From: Acidovorax sp. NO-1
GTDB lineage: Bacteria > Pseudomonadota > Gammaproteobacteria > Burkholderiales > Burkholderiaceae_C
DNA length: 64,000 nt
Direction of reading: 5' to 3'
NCBI RefSeq assembly: GCF_000238595.1
Contig: NZ_AGTS01000105.1
Span: 1-64,000 of the forward strand
The notes under the pieces were generated by a model. The model made no database searches. It worked only from the letters and a program-made list of their open reading frames with translations, and was not told the DNA's origin. Shown in pieces: positions 8,457 to 17,465 of the stretch (positions are counted from its first letter, which is position 1; the number at the start of each line of letters is the position of its first letter). The translations under genes were made by a program, and so were the position numbers.

Positions 8457-9709
8457 AGTCGCTCAAGCCGCTGGACGAGGCACTGGCCGACCTGCTGACC
8501 CGGGCCGTGCCCTTGGGCGATGCCGAGACCGTGACCAGCTTTGACGCCGATGGCCGCGTGCTGGCGCACGACTGCGTCTCGGCCCTGCAGGTGCCGCCCG
8601 AGGACAACAGCTCCATGGACGGCTACGCCGTGCGTTGTGCCGACGTGCCGTCTGCCGGTGTGGTGCTGCCGGTGTCGCAGCGCATTCCCGCCGGCAGTGC
8701 GGGCGATGCCCTGGCACCCGGCACGGCCGCGCGCATCTTCACCGGCGCGCCCGTGCCCGCAGGTGCCGATGCCATCCTGATGCAGGAAGACTGCGAGGCC
8801 GTGCCCGGCGCGGCCGATGGCCTGGGCCAGGTGCGCATCAACACCGTGCCCGGGCCGGGCCAGTGGATTCGCAGAGCAGGGGAGGACATCACCCGGGGGG
8901 CGGTGGTGCTTTCGGCTGGTACACGCCTCACACCGGCCGAGCTGGGCCTGGCCGCCAGCATTGGCCTGCACCAGTTGCAGGTGGCGCGCCGCCCGCGCGT
9001 GGCGCTGTTCTCCACGGGCGACGAACTCGTGATGCCCGGCGAGGTGCCGCCCGAGCAGATGCGGCCCGGTGCCATCTACAACAGCAACCGTTTCTTTCTG
9101 CGCGCCATGCTGCTGCGCCTGGGCTGCGAGGTGACCGACTTTGGCATCGTGCCCGACCGGCGCGAGGCCACCATCGACGCCCTGCGCACCGCCAGTGCTG
9201 CGCACGACCTCATCCTGACCAGTGGCGGCGTGAGCGTGGGCGAGGAAGACCACATCAAGCCCGCCGTGGAGGCGCTGGGTACGCTGGAGTTGTGGCAGCT
9301 GGCCATGAAGCCCGGCAAGCCCTTTGCGTACGGCCAGATCCCGCGCAGTGGAAACGATGACAGCGGTGCCGCGCACTTCATGGGGCTGCCCGGTAACCCG
9401 GTGTCGAGCTTTCTGACCTTTGCGCTGCTGGTGCGCCCGTTTGTGTTGCGCCTGCAGGGCGTGAAGGACGTTGCTCCTCAATCCATAGCTGCCCGCGCTG
9501 ATTTCGCCTGGCCAAAAGCCGATAAACGCCGCGAATTTCTGCGCGTGCGCCACAACGCTGCCGACGGGCTGGACCTGTTCCACAACCAGAGCTCGGGCGT
9601 GCTCACCTCGGCCGCCTGGGGCGATGGTGTGGTGGACAACCCGGCCGGCCAGACCATTGCGGCCGGCGACACGGTGCGCTTCATCGCTTTTGCGGAGCTG
9701 CTGTCATGA
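8441..9709 (+). CDS. moeA: Molybdopterin molybdenumtransferase MoeA
   Basis: A 422-residue enzyme (418 if the ATG at 8453 is used) that inserts molybdate into adenylylated molybdopterin. Family marks in order are the N-terminal DNSSMDGYAV motif, RIFTGAPVPAGADAI, the GAIYNSN segment, the MPT-binding TSGGVSVGEED loop, MKPGKP and the MGLPGNPVSSF loop. The start is supported by a ribosome-binding site 8 bases before the GTG. It overlaps mobB at the 5' end and moaD at the 3' end through ATGA. A short stretch at about 9478-9530 has lower GC and resembles part of repeat family 1, although the encoded ARADF-WP-DKRREFLR segment is what I expect for the family. Confidence 0.95.
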   Translation: MRPPMKSLKPLDEALADLLTRAVPLGDAETVTSFDADGRVLAHDCVSALQVPPEDNSSMDGYAVRCADVPSAGVVLPVSQRIPAGSAGDALAPGTAARIFTGAPVPAGADAILMQEDCEAVPGAADGLGQVRINTVPGPGQWIRRAGEDITRGAVVLSAGTRLTPAELGLAASIGLHQLQVARRPRVALFSTGDELVMPGEVPPEQMRPGAIYNSNRFFLRAMLLRLGCEVTDFGIVPDRREATIDALRTASAAHDLILTSGGVSVGEEDHIKPAVEALGTLELWQLAMKPGKPFAYGQIPRSGNDDSGAAHFMGLPGNPVSSFLTFALLVRPFVLRLQGVKDVAPQSIAARADFAWPKADKRREFLRVRHNAADGLDLFHNQSSGVLTSAAWGDGVVDNPAGQTIAAGDTVRFIAFAELLS

Positions 9710-9957
9710 AGATATCCGTCCGTTATTTCGCCTCCATCCGCGAGGCCATCGGCACCGGGCACGAGGCAGTGGACACGGCCGCGGCCACGCTGGGCGAGCT
9801 GCGCGATGAACTCATCGCCCGCGGTGGTGCGCACGCCAGCAGCCTTGCACGCGGCCGTGCCGTGCGCATGGCGCTCAACCAGACCCTGAGCGATGAATCC
9901 GCCGCCCTGGCCGATGGGGCCGAAGTGGCGTTTTTCCCGCCGGTCACAGGCGGTTAG
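9706..9957 (+). CDS. moaD: Molybdopterin synthase small subunit MoaD
   Basis: An 83-residue ubiquitin-like sulfur carrier. It begins with the KISVRYFASIRE strand and ends in the diagnostic Gly-Gly (residues 82-83) that carries the thiocarboxylate and inserts into MoaE. The ATG overlaps the moeA TGA. Its partner moaE lies 2.3 kb downstream, separated by unrelated genes, which is unusual because moaD and moaE are normally adjacent. Confidence 0.95.
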   Translation: MKISVRYFASIREAIGTGHEAVDTAAATLGELRDELIARGGAHASSLARGRAVRMALNQTLSDESAALADGAEVAFFPPVTGG

Positions 9958-9964
9958 TTTGAAC

Positions 9965-10070
9965 GCCCCCTGAGTCGCCTGCGGCGCCTTCCCCCAAGGG
10001 GGACGACGCCCTCACTGCGGGGCGGCCCTTGCTCGGCGTCCCCCGCCTTTTGCCGCGCCAGTTTCACAGG
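9965..10070. repeat. Dispersed GC-rich repeat, family 2, copy 1
   Basis: A GC-rich element of about 105 bp with internal palindromes: CCCCCTGAGTCGCCTGCGGC, CTTCCCCCAAGGGGGACG, GCGGGGCGGCCCTTGC and GCCGCGCCAGTTTCACAGG. All four blocks recur in the same order at 21385-21508. It fills the gap between the convergent moaD and dapA-like genes and overlaps the last codons of the latter. Confidence 0.75.
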
Positions 10071-10963
10071 TTGCGGTGGGCCATCCCCCTCGGCACATGG
10101 GCCTGCAGGCGCTGCTGCAGCGCCGCAGAGGCCGGCACCATCGGTGCGCGCAGCTCGTTGCGCATCCAGCCGGCCCGCGCCAGCACGGCCTTGAGCGGGG
10201 CGGGGTTGGGCTCCGCAAAACAGATTTCTATCCAGGGCTGCAAGGTCTGCCATAGGCGGCGGGCCTCAGGCAAATCGCCCACGCGCAGCAGTTCCATCAG
10301 CTCCACAAAACGCGGCGTCTGCCAGTGCGCGCTGGCGGCAATGGCGCCGTGCCCGCCCAGGGCCAGGGTGGTGAACATCTGCGCGTCTTCGCCCGCCAGC
10401 ACGGCCAGGCGCCCGTCCGCGATCAGCGCCTGGGTCTTGGCGGTGTTGCCGCCGCAGTCCTTGATGGCACGGATGTGCGGGTGCCCGGCCAGGGCCAGCA
10501 GGGTCTCGGTGGCCAGCGTGGCGCCCGTGCGGTAGGGGATGTCATAGACCACCAGGGGCGCGGCGCTGGCATCGGCCAGGGTGCGGAACCACAGCAACAG
10601 GCCCTCTTGCGAGGGGCGGATGTAGTGCGGCGCGGGCACCAGCAGCCCGGCCAGTGGGTATTGCGCCAGGGCGTTCACCCATTCCACCGTCTGGCCCATG
10701 TGGTAGCCCGACAGGCCCATCACCACAGGCAGGCCCTGCGCAGCGCCGAGCACGGTCTCCAGCACGGCCAACTGCTCGGTTTTGTCGAGCGCGGCGGCCT
10801 CACCCGTGGAGCCACAGGCCACAAAGCCCGCGACGCCTTGCCGAGTCAGCGTGGTGGTTAACGCCGCGAGGGCAGGGTGGTCCACGGCGTCGTCCTTGAA
10901 CGGCGTGACCAGGGGAATCCAGAGGCCCTGGAACGGGGTGGTGAGAGCGGGTGTTGAAGGCAT
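10064..10963 (-). CDS. Dihydrodipicolinate synthase family protein (DapA-like)
   Basis: A 299-residue TIM-barrel aldolase of the DapA family. The DapA catalytic residues are present: Ser52-Thr53 of the GSTGE motif, Tyr114 in HYIRPSQEG, Tyr140 and Arg145 in YDIPYRT, and the Schiff-base Lys168 in AIKDCGG. By family knowledge it should condense pyruvate with aspartate semialdehyde to the first committed lysine precursor. A paralogue with another aldehyde substrate cannot be excluded, because its C-terminal half is divergent. It lies alone between moaD and moaE on the opposite strand, its 3' end overlaps a family 2 repeat, and it has an unusually long structured leader. Confidence 0.85.
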   Translation of the reverse strand: MPSTPALTTPFQGLWIPLVTPFKDDAVDHPALAALTTTLTRQGVAGFVACGSTGEAAALDKTEQLAVLETVLGAAQGLPVVMGLSGYHMGQTVEWVNALAQYPLAGLLVPAPHYIRPSQEGLLLWFRTLADASAAPLVVYDIPYRTGATLATETLLALAGHPHIRAIKDCGGNTAKTQALIADGRLAVLAGEDAQMFTTLALGGHGAIAASAHWQTPRFVELMELLRVGDLPEARRLWQTLQPWIEICFAEPNPAPLKAVLARAGWMRNELRAPMVPASAALQQRLQAHVPRGMAHRNL

Positions 10964-11185
10964 GCGAGACGTCCTTGAGGTTCGACCGATGGAAGAACCG
11001 TCACAGGTGCGCGCACAGATTGCTGGGTGTCAAAAAGGGGGAGTTTTTGCCAAGGGGTTCCGTCGCTCATCCGGGACGGAACCACACAGCTCCGGTCAGA
11101 TGAGCTGGGGTTTTTTGGCTTTGACCACGCACTGCAATGCCACCGCCGGTGCGGCGGGCATGGCAATAAGGGTGTGCGTGGGCAT
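10964..11185 (-). promoter_or_regulatory. Structured mRNA leader of the dapA-like gene (candidate cis-regulatory RNA)
   Basis: About 220 bases with no convincing gene. It contains three hairpins: CCGCC/GGCGG with flanking TGCCA/TGGCA (about 11136-11166), CAGCTC/GAGCTG (11087-11092 with 11102-11107), and a perfect 9-bp stem GGTTCCGTC/GACGGAACC (11056-11064 with 11075-11083). The loop of the third, GCTCATC (11065-11071), is complementary to GATGAGC (11099-11105), which overlaps an arm of the second. The second hairpin is followed by T6 on the plus strand, so a plus-strand RNA is the alternative reading. Confidence 0.4.
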
Positions 11186-11192
11186 GGGGCGC

Positions 11193-11222
11193 AGTATAGC
11201 CAGGCCCTGGCTGGCGCGGCAA
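11193..11222 (-). promoter_or_regulatory. Candidate promoter for the dapA-like leader
   Basis: On the minus strand TTGCCG (11222-11217), an 18-base spacer and TATACT (11198-11193). It lies just after the stop of the upstream minus-strand gene and would start RNA near 11185. Confidence 0.45.
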
Positions 11223-11228
11223 ACGCGC

Positions 11229-11606
11229 TCAGCGCCCCGACGCTCCAAGTCCGACAGGCTCCTGGCGGGGTACCTCGTCCACCGGCACAGGTTGCGGGGC
11301 CATCAGCAAAGGGCATTGCCACGCCAGCAGCTCGGCCAGCCGGGTGACGACCCACGTTGCTTCGGCCACCGACACGCCCGATTCGGCCGTGCACAGCCCG
11401 GCATGGATGCGCTGCAGGATCTCGGTTTCAGACGGCGCCTGCACGTGGTAGAGCGTCTGCGCATGCTCCACCAGGTGGCCTGCCAGGTCTTCGCACAGCT
11501 CGTAGCGGGTGCGCACGGTGTCGGCCTTGTCCGTCAGGCGCCCCCGTGTGTCGGTGTACACGGCCATGAAGGAGGGGGGCACGTGGATCTGGTTGTCGTC
11601 GTCCAT
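11229..11606 (-). CDS. Conserved hypothetical protein
   Basis: A 125-residue protein starting at ATG 11606 (MDDDNQIHVPP), where the composition becomes protein-like; a further open stretch upstream is Pro/Ser-rich and unlikely. It contains YELCEDLAGHLVEHAQT and AESGVSVAEATWVVTRLAELL, both predicted helical. There is no signal peptide or membrane segment. I recall similar Burkholderiales proteins being labelled as chaperone-like ATPases, but no nucleotide-binding motif is visible, so I assign no function. It follows the 84-residue gene with a 7-base gap, forming a two-gene operon. Confidence 0.75.
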   Translation of the reverse strand: MDDDNQIHVPPSFMAVYTDTRGRLTDKADTVRTRYELCEDLAGHLVEHAQTLYHVQAPSETEILQRIHAGLCTAESGVSVAEATWVVTRLAELLAWQCPLLMAPQPVPVDEVPRQEPVGLGASGR

Positions 11607-11613
11607 GGTGGGC

Positions 11614-11868
11614 TCAGTCGGGGGTGAACAGCCGCTCGAACCGGGCCTGGTCGGAGGCCAGCTCAAACGTCACCACCTGCCCCATCTTCATGTCCGACAG
11701 GCGGCAGGCGCCAAATAGCGTTGTTTTGCCTGCGAGTTCCATCACCTCCAGGTCAATGATCGCGTAGGGGTGGGGCACAAACACCTGGTGCTCGAAGACG
11801 TCGCGCACGGTGTTGCGCGGGGACGGGTAGAGCTTGTAGAGATCGGTCTGAATCGTTTGTGTGGCCAT
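11614..11868 (-). CDS. Conserved hypothetical small protein
   Basis: An 84-residue protein starting at ATG 11868. It has a mixed alpha/beta composition with an FVPHPYAIIDLEVMEL strand region and a C-terminal ASDQARFERLF helix. No motif, signal peptide or membrane segment is seen. It heads a two-gene minus-strand operon with the 125-residue protein and is divergent from the 76-residue gene. Function unknown. Confidence 0.7.
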   Translation of the reverse strand: MATQTIQTDLYKLYPSPRNTVRDVFEHQVFVPHPYAIIDLEVMELAGKTTLFGACRLSDMKMGQVVTFELASDQARFERLFTPD

Positions 11869-11955
11869 GGATTGAAAGGGCTTGGAAGATCGCGCACCGG
11901 ATCGCATGCGGGTACAGTGCTGGCGAATCGTACAGACAAACGTTTTTATCCCTCT

Positions 11956-12186
11956 ATGGCACGCAACAAAAGTGAATGGCCCGCCAAGGTACTGGCCCTG
12001 GTCAAGGGCGGCAATGTGAATGCTGCCATTGCGCAGATCAAGGTGGCTCCCACCGTGGGTGACGTCACGCGCCTGCAGGCACTGCTGGCGCAATTGCCCC
12101 CTTCGCCCGCACTGGCGCAGCTGAACAAGGTGGTGGAAGAAGAGCGCGCCCTGCTGGCGGCGCCGCGGCTGCACCGGTCGCCCTGA
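11956..12186 (+). CDS. Conserved hypothetical small basic protein
   Basis: A 76-residue cytoplasmic protein rich in Lys, Ala and Leu, starting MARNKSEWPAK. It appears all-helical: a hydrophobic helix with VLALVKGGNVNAAIAQIKVA and a second with RLQALLAQLPP. I know of no function. It stands 46 bases upstream of moaE in the same direction and may be cotranscribed. It belongs to the segment that separates moaD from moaE. Confidence 0.65.
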   Translation: MARNKSEWPAKVLALVKGGNVNAAIAQIKVAPTVGDVTRLQALLAQLPPSPALAQLNKVVEEERALLAAPRLHRSP

Positions 12187-12232
12187 CCAACTGCCTGTCT
12201 GAACACCACATGCCCCGCTGAGAAAACTTGCC

Positions 12233-12709
12233 ATGACCTTGCCCCGCGTTTCCATCCAGACCGAGGACTTTGACCTCTCCACCGAAGTCGCTGCGCTGCG
12301 CCGTGAAAACAAAGGTATTGGCGCCGTGTGCAGCTTCATCGGCACGGTGCGTGACCGCAACGAGGGCGACCAGGTGTCCTCGATGGAGCTGGAGCACTAC
12401 CCCGGCATGACCGAAAAATCCATCGAAGCCATGGTGGACGAGGCCTTCCGCCGTTTTGACATCTTCGGCGCGCGGGTGATTCACCGCGTGGGCCTGCTGC
12501 AGCCCCTGGACCAGATCGTGCTGGTGGCCGTCACCAGCGCCCACCGGGGCCAGAGCTTTCAGGCCTGTGAATTTTTGATGGACTACCTCAAGACCCAGGC
12601 GCCGTTCTGGAAGAAGGAAGAAACCCCCCAGGGTGCGCGCTGGGTGGATGCCCGCGTGAGCGACGACGCGGCGTTGGCGCGATGGGGCATCACCGCGACC
12701 AATGCCTGA
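12233..12709 (+). CDS. moaE: Molybdopterin synthase catalytic subunit MoaE
   Basis: A 158-residue subunit that, with two MoaD thiocarboxylates, converts cyclic pyranopterin monophosphate to molybdopterin. Family marks are the CSFIGTVRD strand, LELEHYPGMTEK-like segment, HRVG, the AVTSAHRGQSF motif and catalytic lysines Lys120 and Lys127 in the KTQAPFWKKE region, matching E. coli Lys119 and Lys126. Its usual neighbour moaD lies 2.3 kb upstream. A hairpin follows the stop, then a family 1 repeat and clpB. Confidence 0.95.
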   Translation: MTLPRVSIQTEDFDLSTEVAALRRENKGIGAVCSFIGTVRDRNEGDQVSSMELEHYPGMTEKSIEAMVDEAFRRFDIFGARVIHRVGLLQPLDQIVLVAVTSAHRGQSFQACEFLMDYLKTQAPFWKKEETPQGARWVDARVSDDAALARWGITATNA

Positions 12710-12714
12710 TGCCG

Positions 12715-12733
12715 CACCCCCTGGTGTGGGGTG
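12715..12733 (+). terminator. Hairpin after moaE, weak terminator
   Basis: CACCCC (12715-12720) pairs with GGGGTG (12728-12733) across a 7-base loop. It is followed by TAAAT rather than a long T run, so termination may be partial. Confidence 0.4.
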
Positions 12734-12742
12734 TAAATATCG

Positions 12743-12798
12743 GTCAAATTGGCCTCTATCGCTTGCTGGTAAAGCGCGAGTAGCTACTAAATTAGTAG
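12743..12798 (-). repeat. Dispersed palindromic repeat, family 1, copy D
   Basis: A diverged reverse-orientation copy between moaE and clpB: TCAAATTGGCCTCTATCGCT, then TGCTGGTAAAGCGCGAGTAGC and TACTAAATTAGTAG. The outer blocks match better than the central palindrome. Confidence 0.65.
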
Positions 12799-12863
12799 TA
12801 TTCGGGTAAGGTGGCGCCGGGAGCGTTTGCTGACGCAGGTCAATCGGTGGGCAGGGGCAGTGT

Positions 12864-12887
12864 CTTGAAATCAGGCACACCCCGCCT
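12864..12887 (+). promoter_or_regulatory. Possible heat-shock (sigma32-like) promoter of clpB
   Basis: A perfect CTTGAAA heptamer at 12864-12870, the sigma32 -35 element, is followed by CCCCGCCT at 12880. The spacer is only 9 bases where 11-16 is usual, so the pairing of the two boxes is doubtful. Confidence 0.3.
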
Positions 12888-12917
12888 CAAGTGCTCTGCA
12901 ATTCGGAGGACATCCAC

Positions 12918-15524
<2,607 letters not shown>

Positions 15525-15532
15525 CCGGGGCC

Positions 15533-15559
15533 GGGGAAAAGGGGCGAACCCCTTTTCCC
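15533..15559 (+). terminator. Hairpin terminator after clpB
   Basis: GGGAAAAGGGG pairs perfectly with CCCCTTTTCCC around a CGAA tetraloop. No T run follows, so it may act as a 3' stabiliser as much as a terminator. Confidence 0.6.
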
Positions 15560-15587
15560 TTGCCCGAATGTGAAGGAGAGGTGTCGT

Positions 15588-15944
15588 TTGAATGAATTTG
15601 TTGCGGGCGTCCTGCGCCTGTTGCTGCGGGTCGTAGTCATTGCCATGGGGCTGGTGTTGTTTGCCAGTCTGCTGGTGGCTGTGATGGTGCTGGCGCTGGT
15701 GTGGTCGCTGCGGGCGGCCTGGGCTCGCATCACGGGCCGGCCCGTCACCCCGTGGGTGATGCGCATGGACCCCCGCACGGGCTTTCACACCGTGTTCCGC
15801 TCCACCGAACGCTGGACAACTGCCCGCCCGCGCTCGGCTGACGCAGCGCATGACGCCACCGACGAGGCTGCAGCGTCGCGCCGGGGTGGCGTGCTGCCGG
15901 GCGCCGCCGAGGTGACTGACGTCGAGGCGCGTGAAGTGCGTTGA
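15588..15944 (+). CDS. Small membrane protein, unknown
   Basis: A 118-residue protein if started at TTG 15588, which has AAGGAGAGG 7 bases upstream. A GTG six codons earlier would place the ribosome-binding site inside the gene. Residues about 5-45 are a long hydrophobic stretch, one or two membrane segments, followed by a basic Arg-Ala-Ala-Trp-Ala-Arg stop-transfer region and a soluble tail rich in Ala, Arg and Asp. No family recognised. It lies between clpB and the aldehyde dehydrogenase gene. Confidence 0.65.
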   Translation: MNEFVAGVLRLLLRVVVIAMGLVLFASLLVAVMVLALVWSLRAAWARITGRPVTPWVMRMDPRTGFHTVFRSTERWTTARPRSADAAHDATDEAAASRRGGVLPGAAEVTDVEAREVR

Positions 15945-16025
15945 GCGCCGACCTCCCCTCACAAACCCCTTCGCTGCACGTTCTGCCCGCGACACGATGC
16001 CCGGGGTGTCTTCTATGATCCGGGC

Positions 16026-17465
16026 ATGACACCAGCCGATATCCACGCCCACTTCGATCTCCAGCGCCAGGCCAGCCGCGCCCATGTGGATGTGCCACTG
16101 CTCGTGCGCCGCGAGCGTCTCCTGCGCATCTCCAAAATGCTGGACGAGCACGGCGCCGTGCTGGCGGCCGCGGTGCAGGCAGACTTCGGCATGCGGTCGC
16201 CGCGCCTCACGGAAGTGGCTGATTTTTTCGTTCTGCGCACGCTGCTCTCGCACACGCTGAGCCATCTGGCGAAGTGGATGAAACCCCGCAAGGTGCGAAC
16301 GCCCCTTTACCTGCAACCCGCGCATGCGTTCATCCAGCGCCAGCCGCTGGGCGTGGTGGGGGTGATTTCACCGTGGAACTACCCGGTGCAGCTCGCCCTG
16401 GCGCCCGCCATCACCGCGCTGGCAGCCGGCAACCGCGTGATGCTCAAGCCCAGCGAGTTGACACCCCACACCTCGGCCCAGCTGGCGTTGCTGGTGGCGC
16501 AGTTTTTTGCACCCGACGAGTTCTGCGTGGTGCAGGGCGACGCCAACCTGGCGGCCCTGTTTGCCTCGCTGCCATTCGATCATCTGGTGTTTACCGGCTC
16601 CACCGCCGTGGGCCGCAAGGTGGCGCAGGCGGCGGCGCAAAACCTCACGCCCACCACGCTGGAGCTGGGCGGCAAGTCGCCCTGCATCATCGACGGCCAC
16701 TGCGACATGCAGGACGCCGCCCTCAAGATTGCGCACGGCAAGCTGATCAACGCGGGGCAAACCTGCATTGCCCCCGACTACGTGCTGCTGCCGCGTGGCC
16801 GCGAGGGCGAGTTTGCGCAGGCCTACCGGGCTGCGGTGTCGCGCCTGTTCCCCACCATCGAGGGCAATGCCGACTACGCCTCCATCATCACGCCGCGCCA
16901 CCACGCACGGCTGCGCACCATGCTGCAGCAGGCGCAGACGCAGGGCGCGGAGGTGCAGACCATCGACCCGGCTGCAGGCAAGCCCGCAGCCAGCACGGTG
17001 GGCACGCTGGGCGACGGCGCCAGCCGCCAGATGCTGCCCACCCTCGTGTTCGGCGCCACGTCGCAAATGCAGCTGATGCAGGAAGAGATCTTTGGTCCCA
17101 TCCTCCCGGTGATCTCGTACGAGCGGCTGGACGACGCGGTTGCCCACATCAACGCCGAGCCCCGTCCCCTGGCGCTGTACTGGTTCGGCCAGAGCGAGTC
17201 GGTGCGCGACGACGTGCTTCGCCGCACCGTGAGCGGGGGTGTCACCGTGAACGACACCCTCATGCACATCGCCCATGACAACCTGCCCTTTGGCGGTGTG
17301 GGCGACAGTGGCTGGGGCGCCTACCATGGCGAGCAGGGCTTTCTGCGCTTTTGCCACCAGAAGTCGGTGCTGGTGCAATCGCGCTGGGCCATGGGCTCGC
17401 TGTTCTACCCCCCCTATGGCGCCCGGTTCGACCAGGTCATGGGGCTGCTGCGGCGCTGGCTGTAG
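16026..17465 (+). CDS. calB: Coniferyl-aldehyde-dehydrogenase-like NAD(P)+ aldehyde dehydrogenase
   Basis: A 479-residue class 3-like aldehyde dehydrogenase. The N-terminal RERLLRISKMLDE and VISPWNYPVQL motifs are followed by the coenzyme loop FTGSTAVGR, the general base Glu213 in LELGGKSP, and the nucleophile Cys247 in NAGQTCIAPDYV. EEIFGPILPV and NDTLMHIAHDNLPFGGVG complete the fold. Best resemblance is to the coniferyl aldehyde dehydrogenase group, which oxidises phenylpropanoid and other aldehydes; the true substrate cannot be read from sequence. A TATGAT ends 6 bases before the ATG, so the mRNA may be nearly leaderless. Its end overlaps the convergent kinase gene by 29 bases. Confidence 0.85.
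   Translation: MTPADIHAHFDLQRQASRAHVDVPLLVRRERLLRISKMLDEHGAVLAAAVQADFGMRSPRLTEVADFFVLRTLLSHTLSHLAKWMKPRKVRTPLYLQPAHAFIQRQPLGVVGVISPWNYPVQLALAPAITALAAGNRVMLKPSELTPHTSAQLALLVAQFFAPDEFCVVQGDANLAALFASLPFDHLVFTGSTAVGRKVAQAAAQNLTPTTLELGGKSPCIIDGHCDMQDAALKIAHGKLINAGQTCIAPDYVLLPRGREGEFAQAYRAAVSRLFPTIEGNADYASIITPRHHARLRTMLQQAQTQGAEVQTIDPAAGKPAASTVGTLGDGASRQMLPTLVFGATSQMQLMQEEIFGPILPVISYERLDDAVAHINAEPRPLALYWFGQSESVRDDVLRRTVSGGVTVNDTLMHIAHDNLPFGGVGDSGWGAYHGEQGFLRFCHQKSVLVQSRWAMGSLFYPPYGARFDQVMGLLRRWL

Noticed and set aside
11096-11185. A 29-codon open frame as an independent gene
   Set aside because: It has no ribosome-binding site and would start at the 5' end of its own mRNA. I treat it only as a possible leader peptide within the structured region.
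12864-12887. A confident sigma32 promoter for clpB
   Set aside because: The CTTGAAA box is perfect, but the -10 candidate is at a spacing of 9 and matches poorly. Kept as a low-confidence feature only.
16014-16026. A firm leaderless promoter for calB
   Set aside because: TATGAT is well placed 6 bases before the start, but no -35 box is found at 16-18 bases, so I do not list it as a promoter.
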